Below, one piece after another: positions 1 through 7,645 of a DNA stretch of 64,000 nt. The stretch comes from Verrucosispora sp. WMMD573. Lineage in GTDB: Bacteria; Actinomycetota; Actinomycetes; Mycobacteriales; Micromonosporaceae. The position numbers and the translations under genes are program-made. Under the pieces are notes generated by a model. The model had not been told where the DNA came from. It ran no database searches and was given only the letters and a program-made list of their open reading frames with translations. Position 1 is the stretch's first letter; every line of letters starts with the position of its first letter. The DNA lies in assembly GCF_027497175.1 (NCBI RefSeq), contig NZ_CP114901.1, positions 6,076,001-6,140,000 of the forward strand. Direction: 5' to 3'.

Positions 1-1
1 C

Positions 2-586
2 GGGCTCACCGACCGCAGCCTGGCCGGATTCGTGCTGCTGCTCGGCGTACGCGGCGACTCCGGTCTGGCCCACCACAACGTCTTCTTCCCGTCCGACTAC
101 GACGCCGAGTTCGACGCGGTCTTCGGTGATCCGGGACGGGGGGTGCGGGCCCGCCCGGCCGCCGACCCGACGGTCTTCGTCACCGTGGCGAACGACCCGG
201 CCGTCCGCCCGGCCGGGCACGAGGCATGGTTCGTGCTGGTCAACGCCGCCCGTCAGGGCACCGCCCCGGGAGCGATCGACTGGCGCCGGCCGGGGCTCGC
301 CCAGGCGTACGCCGATCGGATCCTCGACGTGCTGGCCGAACGCGGCGTGGACGTACGCGACCGGCTGGTGTTCCGCGACGTGCGTACCCCGGCCGAGCTG
401 GCCGCCGCCACCGGCGCGCCGGGCGGCACCATCTACGGCACGGCCGGTGGCCTGCTCCGGCCGGCCAACCGGGGACCGGCCCGGGGACTGTGGCTGGTCG
501 GCGGCTCCAGCCATCCCGGCGGTGGTCTGCCGATGGTGACCCTGTCCGCGCAGATCGTCGCCGACGCGATCGGCCCGGCCTGGTAG
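2..586 (+). CDS. crtI: Phytoene desaturase (CrtI family), C-terminal part
   Basis: The gene enters from the left edge, so only the last 194 residues are visible. The reading frame is open from base 2 with no start needed. The C-terminus carries the CrtI-type ending with GGSSHPGGGLPMV followed by a helix (residues ~165-190), the FAD-contacting end of carotenoid desaturases/NAD(P)-binding amine-oxidase-like enzymes. Family role: stepwise desaturation of phytoene toward lycopene at the membrane. It ends 2 nt from the stop of a convergent CDP-alcohol phosphatidyltransferase. A polyprenyl diphosphate synthase lies 2.5 kb downstream, which could supply GGPP. The substrate cannot be fixed from the fragment; a related carotenoid oxidase or isomerase is possible. 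Confidence 0.8.
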   Translation, partial: GLTDRSLAGFVLLLGVRGDSGLAHHNVFFPSDYDAEFDAVFGDPGRGVRARPAADPTVFVTVANDPAVRPAGHEAWFVLVNAARQGTAPGAIDWRRPGLAQAYADRILDVLAERGVDVRDRLVFRDVRTPAELAAATGAPGGTIYGTAGGLLRPANRGPARGLWLVGGSSHPGGGLPMVTLSAQIVADAIGPAW

Positions 587-587
587 C

Positions 588-1277
588 TCAGCCGGCGTCG
601 ACAAGTGCCCGGCGCACCGCGGAGAGCAGCTGTCCCAGCCCGAAGGCGGCGAGCAGCACCCAGACCGCGGTCGCCATGGTGATGGTGCCTGCGGCCAGGT
701 CCACCTCGATCAGTCCACTCAGGCCGGCCAGCAGCAGGCCCGCCACGGCCACACAGACCCGGGTGGGTCGCTCCCCCACGGTGACCGCGCCGATCTCCCG
801 CATGCCGGCGGCGACTGCGCGGGCTCGGACGTACTCGTGCAGCCAGGAGAGCGCGCCACCTGCGGCGACCAGCGCCCCCGGCGCGCCGACCAGCCAGAAC
901 GCCACCAGCCAGGCGGCCTCGCCGATCCGGTCGGCCAGCGAATCGTAGACGTAGCCGAGCCGGGTGGTGCGGCCGGTGGCCACGGCCACCGCACCGTCGA
1001 CGCTGTCGGCCACCGAGGCGAGCAGCACGAACAGCGCACCCAGGAACGGCCCGTCGCCCGAGCGGACCGCGAACAGCGGTACGCAGAGACAGAGCAGGAC
1101 CCCGACCACCGTGACCGCGGTCGGGCCGACCCGTAGCCGGCCCAGCAGGAACCCGATGTGATAGGAGAAGCGCAGCCAGCCACGTACCACCGGAGTGGCG
1201 GCCCGGGGATCGAACCCGCCGTGCAGCCGGGCCCACGCCGTGGCGTACTCGTTCCAGTTCAGCTGTCTGCCCACCAC
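588..1277 (-). CDS. CDP-alcohol phosphatidyltransferase family membrane protein
   Basis: A 229-aa integral membrane protein. The CDP-alcohol phosphatidyltransferase signature is at residues ~88-115: D-x2-DG, then TGR, then G-x3-D-x3-D (GYVYDSLAD), which binds the metal and the CDP-alcohol. About five or six hydrophobic segments follow. The family transfers a phosphatidyl or other phosphoalcohol group from a CDP-activated donor to an alcohol. The acceptor cannot be told from sequence (phosphatidylglycerol, phosphatidylinositol-phosphate or another head group). The canonical AR after DG is replaced by a small-residue stretch ending TGR, so it is a divergent member. It lies 43 nt downstream of metF on the same strand and may be co-transcribed. 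The GTG start is the first plausible one and has no strong SD. Confidence 0.75.
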   Translation of the reverse strand: MVGRQLNWNEYATAWARLHGGFDPRAATPVVRGWLRFSYHIGFLLGRLRVGPTAVTVVGVLLCLCVPLFAVRSGDGPFLGALFVLLASVADSVDGAVAVATGRTTRLGYVYDSLADRIGEAAWLVAFWLVGAPGALVAAGGALSWLHEYVRARAVAAGMREIGAVTVGERPTRVCVAVAGLLLAGLSGLIEVDLAAGTITMATAVWVLLAAFGLGQLLSAVRRALVDAG

Positions 1278-1320
1278 GGTTCAACCGTCGCGACAGCGCC
1301 GAGGTGTCGCGCGCCGGGTG

Positions 1321-2238
1321 TCACGTCGCGGCGCCCACCCGCAGGTTCTGCCATATTTCCCGGGTCGCGGTCGACCGGTTGAAGGTGATGAAGTGTATTC
1401 CCGGGACCCCCTCGTCGAGCAGCCGGCGGCACATCTCGCTGGTCTGCTCGATGCCGAGCCGGCGGACCGCCTCCGGATCGTCGGCGACCCGCTCGAACCG
1501 CGCGGCCAGCGCGGGCGGGAAGGGCGCCCCGGACAGCTGCACGGAGCGCTCGATGGTGCCGATCCGGGTCACCGGCATCACCCCGGCCAGGATCGGGGTG
1601 TCGCAGCCGGCGGCGGCCACCCGGTCACGCAGCCGAAGATACTCGTCGGCGTCGAAGAACATCTGGGTGATCGCGAAATCCGCGCCGGCCCGGCACTTGC
1701 GCACGAAATACTCGGTGTCGGCGGCGACGTCCGGTGAGCGCGGATGCCGGTAGGGAAAGGCGGCGACACCGACGCTGAAGTCGCCGGAGCGACGGACCAG
1801 CCGGACGAGGTCCTCGGCGTAGTGCACGCCGTCGGGGTGCGGGATCCACTCGCCGGTGGGGTCGCCCGGCGGGTCGCCGCGTACCACCAGCACGTTGCGT
1901 ACCCCGACGCCGGCCAGCCGGCCGATCACGTGCCGCAACTCGGCGACGGAATGGTTGACCGCCGTCAGGTGGGCCATCGGCAGCAGGGTGGTCTCGGTGG
2001 CGATCCGCTCGGTGACCGCGACCGTGGTGTCCCGGGTCGAGCCGCCGGCACCGTAGGTGATCGAGACGAACGACGGACGCAGGGGCTCCAGCTCGCGGAT
2101 GGCCTGCCACAACTGCCGCTCGCCCTGCTCCGTCTTCGGCGGCATGAACTCGAAGGAGAAGGTCGGCTGGCAGTCGCGGACCAGCTCCCCGATCGCCGGT
2201 TGCGGATTCGGGAGGACCGAGGGAAGACCGAGCGCCAC
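1321..2238 (-). CDS. metF: Methylenetetrahydrofolate reductase
   Basis: A 305-aa TIM-barrel flavoprotein of the MTHFR family, which reduces 5,10-methylene-THF to 5-methyl-THF for methionine synthesis. Landmarks include FSFEFMPPKTEQG near residues 27-40, ITYGAGGSTRD around 60-70 and VVRGDPPGD around 117-125. QMFFDADEYLRL near 193-204 matches the substrate/FAD-binding part. Length fits bacterial MetF. The GTG start lies 6 nt after a TAGAGT box and has no SD, so it is probably translated from a leaderless mRNA. Position beside a polyprenyl synthase and an Rv2175c/kinase pair matches Rv2172c in mycobacteria, itself reported as an MTHFR. The CDP-alcohol phosphatidyltransferase follows on the same strand. 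Confidence 0.93.
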   Translation of the reverse strand: MALGLPSVLPNPQPAIGELVRDCQPTFSFEFMPPKTEQGERQLWQAIRELEPLRPSFVSITYGAGGSTRDTTVAVTERIATETTLLPMAHLTAVNHSVAELRHVIGRLAGVGVRNVLVVRGDPPGDPTGEWIPHPDGVHYAEDLVRLVRRSGDFSVGVAAFPYRHPRSPDVAADTEYFVRKCRAGADFAITQMFFDADEYLRLRDRVAAAGCDTPILAGVMPVTRIGTIERSVQLSGAPFPPALAARFERVADDPEAVRRLGIEQTSEMCRRLLDEGVPGIHFITFNRSTATREIWQNLRVGAAT

Positions 2239-2244
2239 GCACCG

Positions 2245-2250
2245 ACTCTA
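2245..2250 (-). promoter_or_regulatory. Putative -10 box of metF (leaderless)
   Basis: TAGAGT on the minus strand, with 6 nt between it and the metF GTG. A transcription start on or just before the GTG would leave no 5' leader. No clear -35 is seen. Confidence 0.5.
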
Positions 2251-2469
2251 GCGGGCCGGGCCGGACACCCCTACCGGCTTCCCAGCGGTGGGGACGCGTG
2301 CCGCGTTCAGGAACTGTCGCACCTGCCGGCTAACGTGCACGCCTGGCGCGGATGCGGCCGAGTCCGCACCTGGGGGCCGCGCGGGGGTCAGCAGCAGATC
2401 GGTGCGCACCGGCATCTCCCGTACGGGTGGGTCGGATCACCGCCACGCCGACCGGCCCCGGAGGCCCCG

Positions 2470-2892
2470 ATGTCACACCCCCCGCCCAGCCGACCGCCGC
2501 TCGGCCCGATGGTGGCCCGGTTACGACTCGCCAAGGGCTGGAGCCAGTCCCGCCTCGCGGCAGAACTCTGCGCCGCCGCCGGAGTGTCCACGCTGAGCCG
2601 GCACGAGGTTTCTCGGTGGGAGCGGCAGGTGCGGGTGCCGGGCCGGTTCTGGCGTGGCTGGCTGGCCCTGGTGCTCGCGGCGCCGGCGAGCCCGCTGGCC
2701 ACCGGGCCGGACGCCCTGTCGATCGAATCCGGCACACCCACTGATCCGGCAGGCAGATCCACCGGCCCGGCGGCCAGGCCGACCCGCCCCGCCGCCACAA
2801 CCGTCGGTACGGCGGCCCGGCCCGGCGGGCGTGCCCGCCGGCCCCGGTGTCACAGCCCTCGCCCGGCCAACCGCCGCTCGGCCCGATGGTGA
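2470..2892 (+). CDS. Small XRE-type helix-turn-helix protein
   Basis: A 140-aa protein. Residues ~14-60 form a helix-turn-helix of the XRE/Cro type: LRLAKGWSQSRLAAEL, an inserted loop, then LSRHEVSRWERQVRVP, with the S-R-x-E-x-S-R-W-E-R recognition-helix pattern. The rest (~75-140) is a low-complexity Pro/Thr/Ala/Arg tail. The ATG is chosen because the HTH begins right after it and because this start region is duplicated downstream at the same codon phase. The last ~16 codons and stop lie inside that second copy, read in another frame, so the natural C-terminus may have been lost. Target DNA is unknown. metF is divergent upstream and the polyprenyl synthase follows. Confidence 0.6.
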   Translation: MSHPPPSRPPLGPMVARLRLAKGWSQSRLAAELCAAAGVSTLSRHEVSRWERQVRVPGRFWRGWLALVLAAPASPLATGPDALSIESGTPTDPAGRSTGPAARPTRPAATTVGTAARPGGRARRPRCHSPRPANRRSARW

Positions 2893-3032
2893 CCCGGTCA
2901 CAACTCGCCGGGCGCTCAGCGTCGATCGTCGACCCCGCCCCTCCGGCAGGGCACCGATCCGGCCGCGACCAGCAGTTGGCCCCGACGCGCCGAAGGGCGG
3001 GTGGGTCGTCGCGGCGCACCCCTACCCATTAG
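2847..3032 (+). pseudogene. Degenerate second copy of the XRE gene start
   Basis: Bases 2847-2909 align without gaps to 2470-2532, the first 21 codons of the XRE gene, with 8 mismatches in 63. Both read M-S-x-P-x-P-x-x-PPLGPMV-x-R-x-x-LA. After codon 21 the copy loses similarity: no HTH follows and the frame runs into low-complexity sequence. This looks like the remnant of a tandem duplication 377 bp downstream. It lies in a different frame from the upstream gene, which stops inside it. Confidence 0.55.
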
Positions 3033-3035
3033 CGT
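3030..3035 (+). promoter_or_regulatory. Putative -10 box of the polyprenyl synthase gene
   Basis: TAGCGT ends 6 nt before the GTG start and no SD is present, the layout expected for a leaderless transcript. Confidence 0.5.
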
Positions 3036-3041
3036 CGGGGC

Positions 3042-4124
3042 GTGACCCATGCTGCTCCCGTCTCCCCCGTCGACCGTGCCAGCCTGCGCCAGCGGGTCGA
3101 CAAGGCGCTGTCGGACTTCCTCGCCGGCCGTCGCGCCTGGATGACCGACGTCGACGACGCCCTGGTGCCGGTCGCCGAGGCGATCGAGGCGTTCGTGCTG
3201 GGTGGTGGCAAGCGGCTGCGGCCGGCCTTCGCCTACTGGGGCTACCGGGGTGCCGGCGGGGTGGACACCGACCCGGTGGTGACCGCCCTCGCCTCGCTCG
3301 AATTCGTGCAGGCCAGCGCCCTGATCCACGACGACCTGATGGACCGCTCGGACACCCGACGGGGTGAGCCCGCGGTGCACCGGCGGTTCGCCACGCGGCA
3401 CCGCTCAGCGGGTTGGGGTGGCGACCCGGACGGCTTCGGTGACGCCGCGGCGGTCCTGCTGGGCGACCTGTGCCTGGTCTGGTCCGACGAACTGCTGCAC
3501 TCCGCCGGACTCGACCCCCGGACGGTGGCCCGCGCCCGACCGGACTTCGACGAGATGCGCACCGAGGTCACCATCGGGCAGTACCTCGACGTGCTGACCC
3601 AGGCCACCGGCGACACCTCGCTGGAGCGGGCCGGCAAGGTCGCCCGGTACAAGTCAGCCAAGTACACCGTGGAACGGCCCCTGCTGATCGGCGCGGCGCT
3701 GGCCGATGCCCCCGCCGACGTACGCATCGCCTACTCGGCGTACGGCCTGCCGTTGGGTGAGGCCTTCCAGTTGCGCGACGATGTGCTGGGTGTCTTCGGC
3801 GACCCGGCGCAGACCGGCAAGCCGGCCGGCGACGACCTGCGCGAGGGCAAACGGACCTACCTGGTGGCGGCGGCTCTGGAGGTGGCCGACGACACCGGTC
3901 GTGCGTTGCTGCTCGGTGGCCTCGGCGACGGCGGGTTGGATGCCACCGGGGTGGCGCGGCTGCGGGAGCTGATCGTCGACACCGGCGCGCTGTCCCGTAC
4001 CGAGCAGCGCATCGTCACCCTGACCGACACGGCGCTCGCCGCGCTCACCGCTGTCGACCTCGACACCGAGGCCCGGCAGGCGCTGGTGGACCTGGCCATC
4101 GCCGCCACCCGCCGCGCCGACTGA
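3042..4124 (+). CDS. Polyprenyl (geranylgeranyl-type) diphosphate synthase
   Basis: A 360-aa trans-isoprenyl diphosphate synthase that condenses IPP with allylic diphosphates. The first Asp-rich motif is in LIHDDLMDRSDTRRG (residues ~95-110). GGGKRLRP (~53-60) binds IPP. The second Asp-rich region reads LRDDVLGVFGDPAQTGKP (~243-260), the DDxxG-FGD form typical of actinobacterial GGPP synthases. Family knowledge suggests GGPP-range products that feed carotenoids, menaquinone or lipid carriers; chain length is not predictable here. Position matches mycobacterial idsA2 (Rv2173). The GTG lies 6 nt downstream of TAGCGT and has no SD. The 3' end is 7 nt from the convergent Rv2175c-type gene. Confidence 0.9.
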   Translation: MTHAAPVSPVDRASLRQRVDKALSDFLAGRRAWMTDVDDALVPVAEAIEAFVLGGGKRLRPAFAYWGYRGAGGVDTDPVVTALASLEFVQASALIHDDLMDRSDTRRGEPAVHRRFATRHRSAGWGGDPDGFGDAAAVLLGDLCLVWSDELLHSAGLDPRTVARARPDFDEMRTEVTIGQYLDVLTQATGDTSLERAGKVARYKSAKYTVERPLLIGAALADAPADVRIAYSAYGLPLGEAFQLRDDVLGVFGDPAQTGKPAGDDLREGKRTYLVAAALEVADDTGRALLLGGLGDGGLDATGVARLRELIVDTGALSRTEQRIVTLTDTALAALTAVDLDTEARQALVDLAIAATRRAD

Positions 4125-4131
4125 CTCTCGG

Positions 4132-4515
4132 TCAGAAGCCCAGGGCCTGAGCGCGACGCTTGACCTCGCGGGCCTGATCGCCGCCGAGGGCGGCTGCGGA
4201 GGTGCCACCGGCCAACGTGTCGTCGGGCTCGTAGAGCCAGCGCAGTGCGGCCTCGTCGTCGTAACCGGCGTCGGCCAGCAGGGTGAGCACGCCCGGCAGG
4301 TGTTTGAGCACGGTCCGGTTGGCCACCAGGTCGGCCGGGATCCGGCGGACACCGTCACGGCGCACCGCGATCAGTTCCCGGTCCCGGATCATCTGGTGGA
4401 CCTTGCTGATCGGCAGGTCGAGCCGCTCGGCGACGTCCGGCAGGGTCAGCCAGCCCGCCGCGTCGGCGGGACCGGCCAGGGGCGCGGCGCCCTCGGCGGG
4501 TACGGAATCGGTCAC
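4132..4515 (-). CDS. Rv2175c-type DNA-binding protein, predicted PknL partner
   Basis: A 127-aa protein with a winged/excisionase-like HTH at ~20-68 (WLTLPDVAERLDLPISKV then RDRELIAVRRDGVRRIP). An Rv2175c-type C-terminal helical domain follows, with LPGVLTLLADAGYDDEAALRWL. Mycobacterial Rv2175c is a DNA-binding substrate of the kinase PknL and is divergently encoded beside it; the same arrangement is seen here. The GTG at 4515 is preferred because a CAGGGT box lies 7 nt upstream and homologous sequence begins soon after. An upstream GTG at 4593 would add 26 residues of unlikely composition. Thr residues in the N-terminal tail and around the HTH could be phospho-acceptors (inference). Confidence 0.8.
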   Translation of the reverse strand: MTDSVPAEGAAPLAGPADAAGWLTLPDVAERLDLPISKVHQMIRDRELIAVRRDGVRRIPADLVANRTVLKHLPGVLTLLADAGYDDEAALRWLYEPDDTLAGGTSAAALGGDQAREVKRRAQALGF

Positions 4516-4522
4516 GCGCAAC

Positions 4523-4528
4523 ACCCTG
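4523..4528 (-). promoter_or_regulatory. Putative -10 box of the Rv2175c-type gene
   Basis: CAGGGT on the minus strand, separated by 7 nt from the GTG at 4515. It lies back to back with the pknL promoter in a 163-bp divergent region. Confidence 0.4.
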
Positions 4529-4640
4529 CCACGCCACCCCTGGGCCCGGTCAACGGCCTCCCGGCAACCACCCTGAGCAGGGGCAATCGTCACCCTGCGC
4601 GCGCCGGACCCGGGCGGGGAAGCCTGTCGGTAGCATCCTG

Positions 4641-4670
4641 TTCAACCTTCGTCCCCTCGACACATAGACT
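4641..4670 (+). promoter_or_regulatory. Promoter of the PASTA kinase gene
   Basis: TTCAAC (4641-4646) and TAGACT (4665-4670) are separated by 18 bp, a reasonable housekeeping-sigma promoter. Only 8 nt separate the -10 from the ATG at 4679, so the message would be leaderless or nearly so. Confidence 0.55.
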
Positions 4671-4678
4671 GCCTGCTG

Positions 4679-6667
4679 ATGGACACACAGGTCGCCGACA
4701 CGTTGCTGGGCTCGCTGATCGACGGGCGCTACCGCATTCGCGGTCGCGTGGCCCGCGGCGGCATGGCGACCGTGTACACCGCCACCGACGAGCGGCTCGA
4801 ACGCACCGTCGCCGTCAAGATCATCCACTCCGCCCAGGGAACACCCGGCCAGGCCGGCCGGCCCAGCTTCGTCGACCGGTTCACCGACGAGGCCAAGACG
4901 ATCGCCCGGCTCACCCACCCCAACGTGGTGGCGGTCTACGACCAGGGCAGCCACGCCGGGCGGCCCTACCTGGTCATGGAGTACGTCCGCGGCCGCACCC
5001 TGCGCGAGGTGCTGGCCGAGCGGCGCCGACTCAACCCGGACGAGGCACTGGCCATCACCGAGCAGATGCTCGCGGCCATCGGCGCCGCTCACCGGGCCGG
5101 CCTCGTGCACCGCGATGTGAAACCCGAGAACGTGCTGGTCGCGGAGGCGCCCAGCGGCGGCCCGGCCAACCTCGTCGACAGTGTGGTCAAGGTGACCGAC
5201 TTCGGGCTGGCCCGGGCCGTCGAGGCGAGCACCGACCACGACAGCGGAAACCAGTTGATGGCCACGGTGGCGTACGTCGCTCCGGAGCTGGTCACCGACG
5301 GCCGGGCCGACGCCCGCACCGACGTCTACTCGACGGGCATCGTGTTGTTCGAGATGCTCACCGGCCGGGTGCCGTACGACGGTGACCGGCCTATCGACAT
5401 CGCCTGGCAGCACGTCGACCGGGACGTCCCCGCACCGTCGACGCTGGTGCCCGGCCTGCCGAGGGTGCTCGACGACCTGGTGGCCCGCGCCACCCGTCGC
5501 GACCCGTCGGCCCGCCCCGCCGACGCCGGCACGCTGCTGGCCGAGGTGCAGGTGGCCCGGGACGGGCTGGGCAGTCCGAACAGCCACACCGCTCTGATCG
5601 CTCCGGTGACCGACGGCCCGGCGGTGTCGCAACCGACGATGATGGTCGCGCCCGTACGCCCGCCCGAGCGACCGACCTGGGCCCGCCTGCCGGAAGGGGG
5701 TCCACCCGCCCGCGGTCGGCGTCGGGCGACGCCGAGCGGCGGTGACGATCTGCGTGCCCGACTGGCCGGGCTGGGCGCCCGGCTGACCGGCCAGGGCGGG
5801 GGACGTCTCGCCGTGGCGGCCGTCGTCGTGGTGCTCGGGCTGGTGGCCGCGCTCGGTGGCTGGTGGTTCGGCGTCGGTCGGTACACCACCGCGCCGCAAC
5901 TGGTGAGCATGACCAAGGCCGAGGCGGAGGCACAGGCGTCCCAGGCCGGCTTCGACGTGGTCTACGCCGAGCCTCGGTATGACGACCAGATCCCCCGCGA
6001 CGGCGTATTGGGCCAGGACCCCGCCTCCTCCGCCCGGATCCTCAAGGGCGGCACCATCACCCTCACCCTGTCGCTCGGGCCGGAACGCTTCGAGCTGCCG
6101 GACGTGGTCGGCAAGGAGTTCGCGCTGGCCGAGGCCGACCTGCTCAGCGCCCAGCTCAAGGTGGCCAAGGGCACCGCCCGGTACGACGACAGCCTGCCCG
6201 AGGGCATCGTGGTGGCCACCGACCCGAAGGCGGGCGAAGAGGTCAAGCCGGGTGACGAGATCACCGTCATCCTCAGTAAGGGCCGGGCCCCGATCACCGT
6301 GCCGAACCTGGTCGGCAAGAACCTCAACGACGCCCGTAACCAGATCGCGCAACTCGGCCTGGTGCTGGTGGAGCCAACGCGCAAGGAGTCCGACAAGCCG
6401 CGTGACGAGGTGATCGGGCAGAGCCCGGCCGCTGGCGGCGGCGTGGAGAAGGGCGCCCAGATCCGCCTGGAGGTCAGCGAGGGCCCACCGCTGGTGACCG
6501 TGCCGCGCGTCGTCGACCTGCCCTGCCAGCAGGCCAAGCAGGTGCTGGAGAGCCAGGGATTCCCGGTGGCGGTGCAGTTCAACCCGAACGCGGTCACCCG
6601 GTTCCAGAACCCGAACGAGAACGCCCAGGTCGCGCCGGGCACCCAGATCACCATCGGGTGTTTCTGA
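4679..6667 (+). CDS. pknL: Transmembrane Ser/Thr protein kinase with PASTA domains
   Basis: A 662-aa bitopic kinase. The Hanks-type catalytic domain spans ~14-280. It has a glycine loop (GRVARGGMATVY), the Lys of VAVKIIH, HRDVKPENVL as catalytic loop, DFGLARA, and an APE-type VAPELV. A Pro/Arg-rich juxtamembrane segment leads to one membrane helix at ~377-401. About four PASTA repeats follow outside the cell (402-662); the last contains two Cys residues. PASTA repeats bind muropeptide/lipid II-type ligands in related kinases. The divergent Rv2175c-type gene and the aroG-side neighbours argue for the PknL orthologue. Mycobacterial PknL itself lacks PASTA repeats as far as I recall, so a PknB-like name is also defensible. 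The stop overlaps the next ATG by TGATG. Confidence 0.85.
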   Translation: MDTQVADTLLGSLIDGRYRIRGRVARGGMATVYTATDERLERTVAVKIIHSAQGTPGQAGRPSFVDRFTDEAKTIARLTHPNVVAVYDQGSHAGRPYLVMEYVRGRTLREVLAERRRLNPDEALAITEQMLAAIGAAHRAGLVHRDVKPENVLVAEAPSGGPANLVDSVVKVTDFGLARAVEASTDHDSGNQLMATVAYVAPELVTDGRADARTDVYSTGIVLFEMLTGRVPYDGDRPIDIAWQHVDRDVPAPSTLVPGLPRVLDDLVARATRRDPSARPADAGTLLAEVQVARDGLGSPNSHTALIAPVTDGPAVSQPTMMVAPVRPPERPTWARLPEGGPPARGRRRATPSGGDDLRARLAGLGARLTGQGGGRLAVAAVVVVLGLVAALGGWWFGVGRYTTAPQLVSMTKAEAEAQASQAGFDVVYAEPRYDDQIPRDGVLGQDPASSARILKGGTITLTLSLGPERFELPDVVGKEFALAEADLLSAQLKVAKGTARYDDSLPEGIVVATDPKAGEEVKPGDEITVILSKGRAPITVPNLVGKNLNDARNQIAQLGLVLVEPTRKESDKPRDEVIGQSPAAGGGVEKGAQIRLEVSEGPPLVTVPRVVDLPCQQAKQVLESQGFPVAVQFNPNAVTRFQNPNENAQVAPGTQITIGCF

Positions 6668-7545
6668 TGCCGACGCCGGATGCCGGGTACCGGCCGATCG
6701 GATCACACACGCCCACCTCGGGAGGGCTGGCCAAGGCGGCGCTGCCGTACGTCGACGCAGCCGGCTCCGAGGTGGCGCAGGTCTACGTCGGCAACTCCCG
6801 GGGCTGGGCGATGCCGGCCGGCGACCCCGCGCAGGACGCGCTGTTCCGCGACGGCTGCGCCGAGCGCGGCGTCGCCGTCTACATCCACGCGTCGCTACTG
6901 GTCAACCTCGGCTCACCGACCGAGGCAACGGTCGAGCGGTCGGCCCAGAGCCTGGCGCACGCGCTGCGCCGAGGTGCCGCGATCGGCGCGCGCGGGGTGG
7001 TCTTCCACGCCGGCAGTGCGGTGGACGCCGGGCACTCCGACGCGGCCATGCGGCAGGTACGCGAGTCGCTGCTGCCGCTGCTCGACTCGGCCACCGACAC
7101 GGGCGGCCCGATGCTGCTGGTCGAGCCGAGCGCCGGGGGCGGCCGGTCACTGGCCTGTCGGGTGGAGCAGCTCGGCCCGTACCTCGACGCGGTGGACCGG
7201 CATCCGCAGCTCGGGGTCTGCTTCGACACCTGCCACGCCTGGGCAGCCGGGCACGACCTGGCCGCCGAGGGCGGGATGACCGCGACGCTGGATGCCCTGG
7301 TGACCGCCGTCGGGGCGGACCGGCTACGGCTGGTCCACGCGAACGACTCGAAGGACCTGTGTGGTTCCACCCGGGACCGGCACGAGAACATCGGCAAGGG
7401 CATGATCGGCGAGCCCGCTTTTGCCGAGCTGATGCGTCACCCGGCCACCGCCGGTGTGCCGATCCTCGTCGAGACCCCCACCGAACGCCACGAGGGCCAC
7501 GCCGCCGACATCACCACCCTCCGCCGCCTCCTCCCCCGCCCCTAA
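6667..7545 (+). CDS. nfo: Deoxyribonuclease IV (endonuclease IV, AP endonuclease)
   Basis: A 292-aa TIM-barrel zinc endonuclease of the EndoIV family, which cleaves DNA 5' of abasic sites during base excision repair. Metal-site motifs are visible: GVVFHAGS (~114-121), LVEPSAG (~152-158, in place of the usual ENTAG), VCFDTCHAWAAG (~183-194), HANDSK (~222-227), DRHENIGKG (~237-245) and VETPTE near the end. The ATG at 6667 overlaps the kinase stop (TGATG), indicating translational coupling. A GTG at 6658 in the same frame is an alternative. The 3' end is followed by a long palindromic terminator shared with the convergent threonine aldolase gene. Confidence 0.9.
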   Translation: MPTPDAGYRPIGSHTPTSGGLAKAALPYVDAAGSEVAQVYVGNSRGWAMPAGDPAQDALFRDGCAERGVAVYIHASLLVNLGSPTEATVERSAQSLAHALRRGAAIGARGVVFHAGSAVDAGHSDAAMRQVRESLLPLLDSATDTGGPMLLVEPSAGGGRSLACRVEQLGPYLDAVDRHPQLGVCFDTCHAWAAGHDLAAEGGMTATLDALVTAVGADRLRLVHANDSKDLCGSTRDRHENIGKGMIGEPAFAELMRHPATAGVPILVETPTERHEGHAADITTLRRLLPRP

Positions 7546-7560
7546 CTTCCCCGCCTCCCT

Positions 7561-7623
7561 CGTTGATCATGAGGTTAGCGGCGATGTTGATCTCTGTGGG
7601 TGCCGCTAACCTCATGATCAACG
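7561..7623. terminator. Perfect 22-bp inverted repeat, bidirectional terminator
   Basis: Arms 7561-7582 and 7602-7623 are perfect reverse complements (core CGTTGATCATGAGG) around a 19-nt loop. They lie between convergent nfo and threonine aldolase genes. The outer part of the arm resembles that of the repeat at 13425-13520 (CGTYGATCATG core). Confidence 0.75.
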
Positions 7624-7645
7624 GGGCAGGGTGGGGTGGGTGGGG

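Noticed and set aside
4550..6706. 718-codon open frame antisense to the PASTA kinase gene
   Set aside because: It is the usual antisense frame of GC-rich coding DNA. The sense strand encodes a complete kinase with all motifs, and the antisense product shows no domain.
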